DNA from: Trachythela sp. YZ-2020
Lineage: Eukaryota; Cnidaria; Anthozoa; Malacalcyonacea; Clavulariidae
Reading direction: 5' to 3'
Assembly: GCA_016169945.1 (NCBI GenBank)
Contig: JADLSH010000373.1
Span: 1,984,001-2,048,000 of the forward strand
Length of the DNA: 64,000 nucleotides
Positions 45,311 to 56,880 of this stretch are shown here, in pieces; the first letter of the stretch is position 1; each line of letters starts with the position of its first letter. The notes under the pieces were generated by a model. It searched no databases, was not told where the DNA came from, and saw only the letters and a list, made by a program, of their open reading frames with translations. The translations under genes were made by a program, and so were the position numbers.

Positions 45311-45385
45311 TTAACCCAATAAGTGGCAGCACTCTCCCCTTGACGAGTAAAATTCTCTGGTGTTAGACAGGATAAAAATAAAGCA
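45311..45385. repeat. Half copy of TTAACCCATT dispersed repeat
   Basis: TTAACCCAATAAGTGGCAGC followed by CTCTCCCCTTGACGAGTAAA and TCTGGTGTTAGACAGG; truncated on the right. Lies in a transposase intron. Confidence 0.75.
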
Positions 45386-45895
45386 TAATCCACATAAAAC
45401 TATGTGCATGTTCAGGTTTTGATTTACAGAGAAAACTTGTTGATTGCTCAAATCTTGGGCCCACATTGACAACATGCTTTTATTAGGAGTATGCTTTATT
45501 TTACATTTTAACTTCATACATCCTCTTTACTGACTATTTACCCTATGTTATCACACACCTGGGGGATGCAATGCAACTTTATTCAAGCTTTTGCGTTGCT
45601 TTTGTTTTTCAATTGCTTCTTTCTTTCTCAATCGGTTAGTGAACTGACTGGTCAAGGATTGTGGTTGCATTGATTCATATCTTTTGAGGATCTTCTCCAG
45701 TGTGGTACTGTCCACTGCAAAGAGAATTTTGCCTATACTGTCCACATAGTCTATACAACAAACAGGCAATTGTTAACCAAGAACATGAAGTTACTACTAA
45801 CATTTCCTATGTATTTCAGTAACATCAATAGGCACCCTCTCTGGTAAGCCCCACAGGAAGCTCATTTATCACAAGTGATTAAAATCAGGGTTCTC

Positions 45896-46148
45896 ACCCT
45901 TTAGTGAAGATGAAATTGAAGGACTTTTCAAGGATGTTTTTCAGTAAATTCAAGGACCTAAAACTGGAAAAATCTTTGAAAAAGGCACAGGTTTTGTTTT
46001 CTGAAACACCACTAAACGTCTAAATGTTCAAGTATTATCAGCACAGCTGGAAAGAAATTCCAGGACTTTCAAGGACTTGCTCTAATTTTCAAGGACTTTC
46101 CAGGCTTGGATTTATTTTTTTTCAAATTCAAGGCCTGTGGGAACCCTG
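45896..46148. repeat. hAT-like MITE (CAGGGTTC ends)
   Basis: CAGGGTTCTCACCC at the left, GGGAACCCTG at the right. The interior repeats TTCAAGGACTTTCCAGG-like words. No clear 8-bp duplication. Confidence 0.65.
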
Positions 46149-46246
46149 TAAAACGTGGCTTACTGCATGATTTACAGTATGCTTTGTGTGAAATGATCTG
46201 ATTCAAATCTTTTTTGGTTATTTTATTGTAGGTTAAAATTAATTTA

Positions 46247-46563
46247 GGGCCTGTTCATATGATCTCGCTTGCCAGGACGAAATTCTAGCCAGGCTATTTT
46301 TCATGCATTGAAAGGTTACGGTCATTGATTTGTGAAATTGTGTTAATTTGCAAGGTACAGTATTACAACTGAATTATGAAGTGAAAGGAATTTTCTAGAA
46401 TAGCAATTATTTAATTTCAACTTCAAATTATGACGAACATCTTAGTTTCTCCGAACATTACTTGGCTCTTTGGTAATATGTTCTGGCTTATATTCAATAC
46501 ATCAAAAGTAGCCCAGCTACAGTAGAATTTCGTCAAAGCAAGTGAGATCATATGAACAGGCCC
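46247..46563. repeat. Harbinger-like MITE, TTA target duplication
   Basis: GGGCCTGTTCATATGATCTC at both ends in inverted orientation, with GACGAAATTCTA continuing the match; TTA on both sides (46244-46246 and 46564-46566). 317 bp. Confidence 0.85.
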
Positions 46564-47011
46564 TTAGTTCATTTACCATAGGTGGGTGGCCTTTTCACTT
46601 CTCTCACAATTTCTTCCCCCAGTTTATACTTTGGATAAGTAATTTTTGTGTATTGCTCTCCAGTTTTGGTTTTCTGGCCATCACGTTGTAAATTTTCGTT
46701 GAAGTGAAGTATAGCTAGGGCAGTCCTAAAATATTAAATGCCACAAATATCAACCTTATTCAGGCAATTGAACCAAGTACAATACTTTTCCTGATGTACA
46801 TGAAATTGCAACTTGCCTGCAGTAAGATCCCAACCATGAAAAACATAACATTTTGGGATGCCAGTGGTTTAACGTGGCATGGAACCCCTCCAGGCAACTG
46901 GTTTGTGCATCTGGTGACAGTTTCTTGATGCCTGATTCCAACCTTGCGTTGCCAAGTATCACTTGCACTTTGTCAAAAGCAGGTGTTCGTGAAATTAATG
47001 GTTGTCAATTA

Positions 47012-47214
47012 AGCCTAGTTTCGATTTGGTCGTTAGTTGTCGCTGTCATGACAAGCGGTAGATGTGAAATAGTCTAATATAATAATAGTTGTTTTGTGTG
47101 TTATATGCAAATCAGTCTTAATGATTGCAAAGTTATGTAAAGTTTTGTTGACACTCTATTACATCAGCCACTTGTCATGCCAGCGACAGCTAACGACCAA
47201 ATGGAAACTAGGCC
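47012..47214. repeat. MITE (GCCTAGTTTC ends), TTA target duplication
   Basis: About 55-bp inverted arms: GCCTAGTTTCGATTTGGTCG / GCCTAGTTTCCATTTGGTCG (complement), continuing through the CATGACAAG word; TTA at both sides. Confidence 0.8.
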
Positions 47215-48998
47215 TTACACACCTCAATATAGAAGTAAATAAAATTATTATACACCCATTAATTTCACCCATTAATTTATTGGTTCACCATACCAACACT
47301 GTCAATACATAGGAAGACAAGCATTAAACTGCTACAACTTATACTGTAATTTCCAAACAGTTTTGAATGATTCCATGTTTAAGTAAAGCTATGCCAGCCT
47401 GTCCTAGAAAAGATCCACACACACACAACACACAATGAAGGAAATGTTGGACAACTTCCCTTTCCTTCAGTGGAAGAGATGAGAATATTTTTGCACTGGC
47501 CTGATACTGAGGCTACAATGTATGTCATTGTAGCCTCAATAACAATTATTCCCAATTTTTTACAATCCATTTACCTATTTTGATCCATTCTCTTGGTGTT
47601 TCCAGCTCATCATGTGCACAGTTTGAAAATAATTTGTTAGCATGCCCTTCATGTCTATTTGCAACATGGTTTTTAAATGACCTCCACTTTGCCAGAATCA
47701 TTTCCCCAAACCCTTCTTTCGTCGATGTTGCACACCAATACAAATGATTTCTTACACCTTTGATCCAATGTAAAAGGATTTCACAGCCTTTTTCTTTGCC
47801 AGCTTTGACAAATTTCTTGGTGATGGATCGTGCCAGATGTCATAGAAGTGGATGGTCTGTGGTCTGGATTCTCTTACCCATTTTGCGATACCTGCATGGC
47901 GATCAGAAATGAATTTATTGATCTTCACACCTGCTCCTTCCAAAAAAGAAAAGCAACGCTTTGCTCCATCAAGTTCCATTTGATTACTTCCACCTGATTC
48001 ATTGCTCTATAATGGAAAAATAAATTATGATGATAATCAAATATTTATCTGTATTACAATATATAGTTATTTATTTTGTGTAGGGTGAAAAAATAACCAC
48101 ATTCTAGCTTACTATTGGTTCACTGTCTAGTGCTAGCTCACTTACCATGTGTGTCAAATAGAAAACAATTTCTCAAAATATATAAAAAAGATATAGCTAG
48201 GATTAATAAACTATGATTTATACCAAAATATAAATTCAATTCGATTCTAGTCTGATTCTAGTTCTAATAATCATGACCCTAACTCCTAACTTGAGGGTTA
48301 ATAAAATTGAAAATAACCTAAAATAATTACCTGTAAAAGTTCAAAATGAACAATCTTGTCAATGGGTGTGCAGAACATTGAATATGTGCCATACTTGGCA
48401 GAATGACCCATAGAATCAAATCTGCCATCACCGCTCCAGACAATGTCTTCCATCACCTTCAGTTTTTGGATCAGACCTTTTCTATATACCTCCCAATGAT
48501 GGAGAATTACAGGGATAATGAACTGCCTTTGATGAATGAAGAAGGTTTGGCTTCTTGTAGCACACATGCCCATATGCTTGAACACCAGAAGAATTTTACT
48601 CACACTTGCCCCAGCCATCAATATTCCAAAATTTAAGACAATATTACCAGCTGGGTACCTTCCAAGCACTAACGGTTGAGAACTCCATTTGAAGGCACCG
48701 TCACCACATTCTGGGCAATTTTGCGATAAAGTTACCATGGTCCCAGTCTTAAAAGCTTCAACTGTAGGAGTATGCTTTCGACATTTAAAGCAGAACATGG
48801 AAAACAGGCTTAGTAGCAACGAGTAAAATACCATAAACTTTGGCTCTTTATACACATCACTATCTGCTTCATTAAACCTATTGCAAGAAATTTGTGATCA
48901 TTAGCCTAAGGTTTCAATACAGCATTTGAATGAACCAAATATGCTTTGGGGTGAAGTTTTGTGCATTCAGAATAATTTCTAGGGATTTCGAACTAGGA

Positions 48999-49139
48999 AG
49001 TCAACGGTACTATGTTTTGAAAGTTTGTGGGTTGTTCAGTCCTTTTTATACCTACAGTACAGTGACCGGTAGTCAACGGTACTATGTTTTCAAAGTTTGT
49101 GGGTTGTTCAGTCCTTTTTATACCTACAGTACAGTGACC
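48999..49139. repeat. Tandem duplication, 72 bp x 2
   Basis: AGTCAACGGTACTATGTTTT to TACAGTACAGTGACC occurs twice with one or two differences. Lies in a transposase intron. Confidence 0.9.
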
Positions 49140-49427
49140 CACCCCAGTGCCCAAAAGTAGTAACTTAGTGCAAAACTCTGTTTAATTAATACCAGGTATA
49201 TTTACTCTGTTCATACCTGATTTGGTTTCTTTTTTGTATTTCTGGGTTGTCTTCATCATCAGAGGATTCTTTATCTACTGGGCATGACCAATTTTGATCT
49301 CTCTCTTCTGAACAATTGTCAACTTCAATATCATCGTCACTGTCAATTCCATATTCTTCATCTACTGGGATATACATGTTGCTTCCTGAAGTCTCACCAG
49401 CTCCCTAAAATTATTGATAAACCAATT

Positions 49428-49520
49428 AAGCTCCAGAGCTTCCCCATTGACAAATAAAATTGCCTGGTGTTTGTAAAAAAAGTAGGATGCACTGGGGCGC
49501 ATTGCGGCTTAATGGGTTAA
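49428..49520. repeat. TTAACCCATT dispersed repeat, one copy
   Basis: AACCAATTAAGCTCCAGAGC ... GCGGCTTAATGGGTTAA; palindromic ends with the usual AATAAAATTGCCTGG-type core. Confidence 0.7.
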
Positions 49521-49919
49521 TTAAAAAGGCATCCTCTTCCTATATTTTTACAGCTGAGCACGCTAAACTGGAACTGACTAAACTGTTTAAGAAACAAAAT
49601 GTTCTTATTTCTCTTGGAGAGGTGTTGTCGCACAGGAAGTTCACTGCATTCAATGCAAGGCAACAATGTATTGGTATTTTATATCTTACAAGTATGGCCA
49701 CAAATTTGTGTATGGCTATCAAAAGCACTGCTTACTTGTTCTTCCCTGTTTTTGGTTTTGAGCACTTGTAGTTTTTTCTTCAATCTTCGAACATATCTCT
49801 TTAAATTGTTGTTCCTTCTGATGTGAGTAAGACACTCTTCGCATCTGTTGACACCAGCACCATCACGCACCTCATCAACATCAGCATCTCCCAAGTTGTC
49901 AGCATCAGTACCAGCTTGT

Positions 49920-50060
49920 TCAGCTGAACCACCAGCACTATCAACCAAACAACCAGCACCATCAGCCAAACCAACACACCATCAGCCAAACCAACAGCAT
50001 CATCAACCAAACCACCATCACTCTCAGCCAAACCACCAGGACCATCAACCAATTTTCTTC
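49920..50060. repeat. Minisatellite within transposase exon 2
   Basis: About seven degenerate copies of ACCAGCACCATCAGCCAAACC-like units of about 21 bp or shorter. On the minus strand they encode a Gly/Val/Leu/Asp-rich low-complexity stretch in the transposase; on the plus strand a spurious His/Pro-rich frame. Confidence 0.75.
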
Positions 50061-50994
50061 GTTTTGTTTGCGGACCAGGTAAGTATTCTCGGGCAGCATC
50101 GCGTCTCAACTACAAAAAAGAATTCATAAAATATTCATTAGAAATACATACAAAATATGTGCCAAAATACAATATTAACTAGGGTAGCTACAAGGCTCAT
50201 CCAGTCATCCCACACACATTTAAAATCAAAACACGCTTTTTCTGACATGTCATGTGCTACGAGAGTATATGCATTAAAACGCGTAAATTTACGGAATTCA
50301 TATTGAAGAGATTCAGTTATAAAGGACCTATTTAAAAAACGAGGAAATATATAAGCACCAAAGGAAAAAATATCGTTAATACTTACAAGTCTCTTCTCTT
50401 TGGCGGAGATATCGCCAAGGACATTTCTGCATTTTCCACAGCATCGATCGTTGGAACTGAGCCCCGAACCTAGAAACGCTTTGTGTTGCTACTATCAAAA
50501 CCCTCGAGATTGTTTGCGAAACGCTTTGACAAGCAGCTCTGATCAAAATGCGTTGAACACAACCATATGTTCCATGAACACAACCATACGTACCCATTGC
50601 TTTCGTACTGAAGGATTTGTTGGAAAGCAATGCATACTAATCCCTGGTGTGTCACCATTATTTGTACACGACTTTTTATTTGGCCCTCCAGCCACACAAA
50701 ACACTTTAGACCGCCTTTTACCCGCCTCATTTGCACATGAATGACTTGTTTCCTCCATTATTGTACGACTATGTAAATCAAGGATGCCCTGCTCTTTACG
50801 TCACCGGAAGTAAGTTGATGCCTTTTGGCCGCGCGAATTAGAGAACCACATTTTGAAGTCAAAATAGCTATATTCAACCCTTTATAACTTTTGTCTGACT
50901 ACTTTTTAAAACCTGCGGTTTTCAAAATCGTTTTCTACACATTAAAGTCTATAGGAATATGGTAAAAAAATTTTTCGATTCATAGGCACTTTAA

Positions 50995-51679
50995 GGTGGC
51001 TCGATACAGTTTTCAAAAATTTAGGTGTTCAACATTTGGAAGTGTCTAAACTCTGTATTTTTAGGATTTATTTACTATATATCGGGGTTTTCATATATTT
51101 TTATGTTTCCACTTTCAGATTATCTTAGTTTTAGTAGCACATAGTTCGTTGCTATGGCGACATACGTGTGCAAAATTTGCTCAAAAATAGCCTATTGTCT
51201 TGTGTAGTTGGAAAGAAGCACAGTGACCCCCGAATTTTTTCGCGCATTATTTCACCTAGAACATAGACTAACAATAAGCAAAATATAAAAAAATTCTGTA
51301 ATGCCATTTTTTTAAGAAAGGCAAAAATGTCGTTTTCTTTAATAAAATGTTTTTAGCATTACAGAATTTTTTATTTTTCATATAGTGAGAGACCTTTTAC
51401 TTACAAAACAGCATGCAAATTTTGAACATAGGTCACCAGACAAAATAATGAGATATTGCGCATTGTTTTTAAAAAATGGAAAATTCTAATGACGTCAACG
51501 ATTGGAATGAAAACGAAATATAACGCGAGCAACTGCTCACGTCAGCTCATTTTGTAACTTCTTTTGATCGTTAGTAATATGCCCGCGCACAAATGGTCTC
51601 GCTGGTTTGTTCATATAGGCTGAAGTTTAGTTTCCGCGATTTTTGAGTAGAGCTTTTGTGATTATTATATTGAGCAACC
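50995..51679. repeat. TTAA-flanked non-autonomous element next to the Kolobok transposon
   Basis: The left end GGTGGCTCGATACAGTTTTC is mirrored by GGTTGCTCAATATAATAATC at the right. Flanks TTAA at 50991-50994 (shared with the big Kolobok element) and 51680-51683. 685 bp with no gene. The TTAA target suggests Kolobok or piggyBac mobilisation. Confidence 0.7.
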
Positions 51680-51872
51680 TTAAGGTTTGTAAAGGACAAC
51701 CTTTATTCAATTAGCTGTATATTATATATAATTATAACACTATCATAAGTATAGCAATAAGATTGTCAACTGTCCATACACCTGTGCAAACTGAAGTGCA
51801 GTTTACTTTTTAACATGAACAACAATATTAGTTTGTTTATCGATAAGTACCAAAACCTACTGTAAATAAAAT

Positions 51873-52700
51873 TTAAAGATTTCCAAAACCTAACGACTCG
51901 TGAATTTCAGAAAACATCATATCTTTAATCTCCTGGTCATAAAATGCACATGTAGATACAGTTGGCCTGCAGCGACATCCGTCATTACATCCATTAACGA
52001 ATCTGCATGTAAACACCTTGCTGAATCCAAGTGGTGGAACAGTTTTTGATCCTGTCAACCACATTAATACGTCTTGCATGCTCAACCCATGCGCATCTAT
52101 AATGATTAAGAGATTTACATGTATATGATTATTCATTGTAAAATATTAATTAATGTTCTTTACTTTAGTTAACCCATTCCCACCCAATACCACTTTTATT
52201 ACGATTGATACATATATAACCAAAGGTAGTACAGAAGAAAATAATTTATTTCCTATTACTTAACATGCTAATTAAGAACAGTAACATAGGTGGGGGGGGG
52301 TGTTTGACTATTGCAATTGCTGTTGCCAGTTATTGACTGCACTAGGGAACTCTTAGTATGACCGTTTACAACATTTTATACTAAACAATGATTTAAGTAA
52401 AATAAATTAATTTGGAAACAACTATCGCGAACTCACCAGGTTCTTCGAGATCTTCTATGAAGTCATTGAATAATTTGAAGGCATCCACCTCCTTTGTCTT
52501 GCGGACTTCGGATTCACTGAATTCTGGGACAAGATTTTCAATAAAACCATTTGCAGACAACTGGAAAAGGTCTGAATCTGTAAAGATAGGCTTCCATAAA
52601 CCTGCTTTTTTTCTCATGGCTTCGAGAATACCACAACTAGACAGGCCATCTTGAAATTGGATTACTTGTGGTAAAATATTGTAAAATTGATCTTTAACAA
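51873..52700 (-). pseudogene. HECT-like (G2E3-type) E3 domain, C-terminal exons
   Basis: Exon 52700-52437 reads NILPQVIQFQDGLSSCGILE, AMRKKAGLWKPIF, then a stretch ending IEDLEEP. It joins in phase 1 to exon 52096-51873, DAHGLSMQDVLMWLTGSKTV, PPLGF and RPTVSTCAFYDQEI with a natural stop. The 'LSLQDVLxFxTGxxxxPPLGF' and 'PTVSTC' signature is that of the HECT-like domain in G2/M-phase-specific E3-like proteins, which are multi-copy in fish and cnidarians; the Cys of STC would be the ubiquitin-accepting residue. No stop or shift is seen in these two exons. The upstream exons are not found past 52.7 kb, so it is listed as partial. It could be the 3' end of a live gene or a fragment. Confidence 0.65.
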
Positions 52701-52907
52701 TCGAAGCCGTGTGAAATTAAAATGAGAAGCCAGGATGTAAGTTAGGAAAAAAGAATATATATAACTCCAAACTACGATTAAAGTATTCCGGGCCGTCGCT
52801 AAGTGGTGTAGGCAGGGGAGTGCTAGTATCACATTTGCCAACAAAATTTAAATGACCCAAAATTGATTAAATAATTAATCAATTGTTTATTTGTCCTGTC
52901 CATCTGT

Positions 52908-53190
52908 ACTGTTCTTACTTGCATCTTTCTATACTTCTTACTTGCATCTGTACTGTTCTTACTTGCATCTGTACTGTTCTTTACTTGCATTTGTACTGTT
53001 CTTTACTTGCATTTGTACTGTTCTTACTGGCATCTGTATGACTCTTACTTGCATCTTTCTATACTTCTTACTTGCATCTGCACTGTTCTTACTTGCATCT
53101 GTACTGTTGTTACATGCATCTGTACTGTCTTTACTAGCATTTTTACTGTTCTTGCTTGCATTTCAACTGTTCTTATTAACATTAAACGAC
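52908..53190. repeat. Minisatellite, ~18-19-bp unit
   Basis: About 15 copies of CTGTTCTTACTTGCATCTGTA-like units, some with TTTCTATACTTC variants. It creates spurious long open frames on both strands (Leu/Cys/Phe-rich plus; Val/Gln/Met-rich minus). Confidence 0.9.
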
Positions 53191-53379
53191 ATTGCTTCCG
53201 TTTTGTTTTTATTTTCACTAACATAATAATTGTTTGCGCTGGCACTTGTGTGCCACCGTAGGCAAAGCTGTTCATCCTCTCAGAAAGATTGTTGCCTTTT
53301 TGTCAGGGCCACAATGTAAACCAGTAATTTGTGTTACCCAAATGAAGTGTCTAAAGTGTCTAATATTTCTCATTCATAG

Positions 53380-53529
53380 AATTTGGTGCAAAACCTTGTT
53401 GATGTAGATGTCCTTAGCAAACTTGCCCTTGAACTCCTCAGGAGACAACCTGCAGTCTTTGCAGATCTAACAAATGAGGAAATGGTGGAACATATTCAAC
53501 TTGAGCAGAGCGAGGAATTCAATTCTTGA
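53380..53529 (+). CDS. Possible terminal exon of an unrecognised gene
   Basis: After a plausible acceptor (ATTCATAG) a frame reads NLVQNLVDVDVLSKLALELL, RRQPAVFADLTNEEMVEHIQ and LEQSEEFNS, then a stop. The amphipathic helical composition and codon use look coding, but I do not recognise the family. No matching upstream exon is visible; a polyadenylation-like signal is not obvious. Confidence 0.3.
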   Translation, partial: NLVQNLVDVDVLSKLALELLRRQPAVFADLTNEEMVEHIQLEQSEEFNS

Positions 53530-53743
53530 TTTGGCAATGAGGTGCTGGGGAGACATTTTGGTAATGGACCTCTTTTGAAACAACAAGAACTTTAGACATC
53601 CAGGCAATATGTATTATGGCAACATGAGCATTTAGGTAGAGGGAATGCCAGATTTATCCCAAGTTGCTGTATCTTGGCAATTATGTCGTGATACTCTTCA
53701 GTTCACCAAATGATATATATACAGTATATACTGGATTCTATCC

Positions 53744-54099
53744 CATAGACGGATTTTCATATTTATTACTAGGGGGGTGCCAGACATTTTAGGCGGGGTG
53801 AGCTGGTGAGGTAACACAAGACGTCACCAAATGTTGTGCTGCAGGGCTCAGCCCCCAGGGGTGGAACCGCTGGTGAGAGGCTAGAAAGCAAAGCACCCCC
53901 AGAAAAATTGAAAAAATCAAGGTGTATAGAGCACATGAGAAGTCATAGGGTTCTATAGGGTTGCATGTTGAACTATTTATTATGGCAAAAATTGGGGGGG
54001 TTGAAAATTGTTTTAGAGGGGTGAATGTTTCGTTTGGGGGGGGGGGTAAAACAAATATTTGGGGGTAGCACCCCCTGCACCCCAGAAAATCCGTCTATG
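53744..54099. repeat. hAT-like MITE with 8-bp target duplication
   Basis: CATAGACGGATTTTC / GAAAATCCGTCTATG inverted ends, flanked by the perfect duplication TTCTATCC (53736-53743 and 54100-54107). 356 bp, with G-rich inner stretches. Confidence 0.9.
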
Positions 54100-54107
54100 T
54101 TCTATCC

Positions 54108-55916
54108 TACTAAGTTTGTAACACTTATGTAACTATGTAGAACAATTATGTAGACTATTTGTTGTATGCAGCCTAGGTTTCAGCCTAGGTATTGAAATAG
54201 TTAAATTTGTTTGAATAAAATGTGCTTTTATTCGCTTTATTCTAAGTTGAAATGTTGGGTGACTCCATAGAGAGCAAATTTAAATAATCTGTATTCATCT
54301 CATGCTAGCCAGCCATACACTTTCGAATATATAGATCATATTTCACGTAGCTTACCAAGAATGACACAGATGACAGGTATATTTACTTTATAATATTACA
54401 AAGTGTAGTCCTAGAAATGTGATATAATCCCAACCTCTGGGTGATCATACCTGGGACACTCAAAAAATTTGGTAATCAACTCCAGACGGTACAGTATGTG
54501 CATTCTTTTGGCTGTAATTACACCACAGAGGTCTCCACAGTCCACACCTTCGTTTGTTTGCTATACTGAGACTTAAACCTGCAAAATTCATTTATGGTAC
54601 ACAAGGTTGATTTATTACAAATTACAAAATAGAACACCTAAGTAAGCTACAGGGTATGTAATTTAACCCAGGTGATCAAAGTAGAGTAACTCTGCTGGAA
54701 AGCTTTGTTTTTGTTTACACAATCCATGTCTACTTGCTACTATTCATATCAGTATAGTGACTCTACTTCACATAAAACACTCAATACTTTGGAAGGGCTT
54801 ACTTAGTGGGGTAAGCCTACTACCAGGACAACCTTTTTCATGTATAAATGGGCCCATAAATAGGCCTATTGCCTAATGGAGCTTTGGCGCAATGCATGCC
54901 GGTAGAGTGGTATCAAATTCACTTCTTCGAGAAATTTTGTTCTCATGGCGGCAATTTTGTTTCAAAGAACAAATGATTAATTTTCTATCAAGTCTACGTA
55001 GCGATTGTTGTTATTTTTATCGCTGTGTGTAAAGAGAAGCCTTGGCTAAATTCTGTGCAAATTAAAAGGAATTTGCTGCACGTATTACGGAGAAAACAGC
55101 CGTGAAAGGACGCCATGAGTGAACACAATTCGAACATATTCATCGTTTTAGAATCGATTTGCTCAACGTTTTCAGGTATTGTAATGTTGTAAGAGACCGT
55201 CAGTAAACGATTTTGCTCTAGAAATATTCTCATGTTGTCTATCAATGCTGATCATGTATTTTTACCGATTGATCGTACGTTTTATAGCCATATTTTGCGA
55301 CTTAAAATTGATACAAAAACTGCCTTAGAATGCTGTAAACAATGGCCTTTGTGACGTACAAGAACAGAGTTTCTCTTGTGTTTTGGCGCGAAAATTTGAC
55401 TCGCATTCAGCCAAAATTTAATGTATTTTACAAAAGCATTATTTAAATTGCATATCTGCTAGTTTTTGCACGAGTTAAAGCAGTTTTTGTAAATGTTTTT
55501 CTACTTGGAGTGCCTTGGTTCTTTCATTCTACAAGTAAACAGTAGGTTTTTTTAAATTCTAAGTCATAAAACACACTCTAAATAGGTTTAAAAAGCAGCA
55601 GGATTTTTGTTTTAGCATTTATGCATCAGATACATTGAAGTTTTAGCATTACAGTCAGGTATTAAGTCATAGTTAAATTCTGTTTATAAATTATTAAACC
55701 TTTTGCACAGTATTAATTCAATATTAAAAGGTAGTCTGTAAATTATTTACTGTACATATTGTGTATTGAAATCATATTGTAAATAGTACTTTCTGAATAA
55801 GTGTAACTCGAGGTGTAGCTTAGGTTATTGTATTTTTAAATATTCAAGTGGTATTCAATTTTTCAACTAACTATAAAATATTATTTCAAATATTAGAATA
55901 GGATTAAATTATTGTA
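54108..55916. other. No gene supported
   Basis: AT-rich with short open frames only. The segment 54940-55400 is somewhat richer in CG and could be a promoter or first-exon region, but nothing decisive is visible. Confidence 0.4.
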
Positions 55917-56529
55917 ATGGTGATGAACCAAGCACTTCGAAAGAATCAAACGAACAGCTGCGACAAGCTCACTTGTCAATTGTAACCCCCACCCTCCAAC
56001 ATCGGGAAAAGGTGGGAAGATATATGTTAATACCTCCATACTAAACAATGGCCTGACTCCCTGAGGAAGACTGAACTGACTAACCCTGGCTAATCTCCCA
56101 ACACATGGGGGAAAGATTTAAAGACATTTCAATTGATTTATTGAACAAAGAATATCTTTTAAAATTTATACATTCTTGTTCAATATTTTCAAACACTGAA
56201 ACACAATGCTGTACAAATGCAGGACAGAACCGCTCTCTTTCAAATTATTGCAAATTATTCTGTGAGAAAACAAATCCAGGAACTAATTTCATTGTGCCAC
56301 TGTGTAGAAAAACAAACATGCAGGAAAACAAACAGATAATATTTTATTTAATTTGCTTAATATTTGAGATCATGTGTTTAGATCAGACTTAACAGGCCAA
56401 CCTTAGACTGTGACTAGGCTGTATAGTCAAGCCCCCTAAACGTTTCCCCATAATAATAATAATTTAATATGCCCCACATTCAGGAAGGGTCGGGAATCCA
56501 TACTAACTCATTAGCTGGAATACGCCGAA

Positions 56530-56880
56530 GGGTGCTCTACTTTAGTATTTTATTCTGTCTAACGCCCAACAATTTTTCTCGTCAGTGGTAGGGTACTGGC
56601 AGTTAATGGGTTAACAAAACTATCTGGCAGATGCACCCTACTTTTATATTTTTCAGTACTCTGTCTAATGCCAGAGGATCTTACTTGTCAGTGGCAGTGG
56701 CGTAGGAACCGGGGGCACATGACCCCCCCCCAACTTTTCTTGAAAGTGCCCCTTTCTCCAGCTAATTCAAAGTGCCCTTTACTAAAGAAGAGGTGCCCTT
56801 AAGAAGTGCCCCCCCCTTTAAGTAACAGTTACTTCCTATGCCTATAGTCAGTGGTAGGGTACTGACACTTAATGGGAAAT
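56530..56880. repeat. TTAACCCATT repeat copies, opposite orientation
   Basis: GTATTTTATTCTGTCTAACG and CAGTTAATGGGTTAAC mark one copy. A second begins at about 56620 and is split by the MITE at 56695-56846; it resumes at GGTAGGGTACTGACACTTAA. Confidence 0.7.
56695..56846. repeat. hAT-like MITE, 8-bp target duplication GTCAGTGG
   Basis: The left end CAGTGGCGTAGGAAC is mirrored imperfectly by TTCCTATGCCTATA. GTCAGTGG occurs at 56687-56694 and again at 56847-56854. Inserted into a TTAACCC-type repeat. Confidence 0.75.

Larger units (their letters stand above)
45124..50758 (-). pseudogene. Kolobok transposase, multi-exon
   Basis: Recognised exons: 50758-50387 (THAP-like start: FCVAGGPNKKSC, ISMHCFPTNPSVRKQW), 50110-49736 (coiled coil NLKRYVRRLKKKLQVLKTKN), 49404-49217 (acidic), 48877-48331, 48006-47575, about 46968-46750, 46726-46577, about 45749-45560 and 45270-45124. 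The catalytic-type motifs are VWSGDGRFDSMGHSAKYG (Asp, near 48430), KFISDRHAGIAKWV (Asp, near 47900) and SCLEGFHATLNHWHPK (Glu, near 46880), as in Kolobok DDE transposases. The last exon ends CRKCGKPRKGHTRGSCN, a zinc knuckle typical of the family. Damage: the second half of the THAP domain is rearranged, and there is a one-base shift near 47755. Splice sites were checked for six exons; the others are approximate. Confidence 0.85.
42568..50990. mobile_element. Kolobok-type DNA transposon with a P2X7-ballast-like second gene
   Basis: TTAA flanks at 42564-42567 and 50991-50994, as expected for Kolobok target duplications. The ends are inverted: AGTGCCTATGAAACGAAA at the left, AGTGCCTATGAATCGAAA (complement strand) at the right. 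Inside, a spliced transposase gene reads leftward from the right end and a small spliced gene reads rightward from the left end, so the two are convergent. At least five MITEs and one minisatellite have accumulated in introns. One-base frameshifts in both genes suggest that it is inactive. Confidence 0.88.

Noticed and set aside
49848..50129. Plus-strand His/Pro-rich frame (HQPNxxxH repeats)
   Set aside because: Antisense shadow of the minisatellite within the Kolobok transposase exon.
52891..53275. Leu/Cys-rich (plus) and Val/Gln-rich (minus) open frames of 76-111 codons
   Set aside because: Produced entirely by the 18-19-bp minisatellite; no gene evidence.
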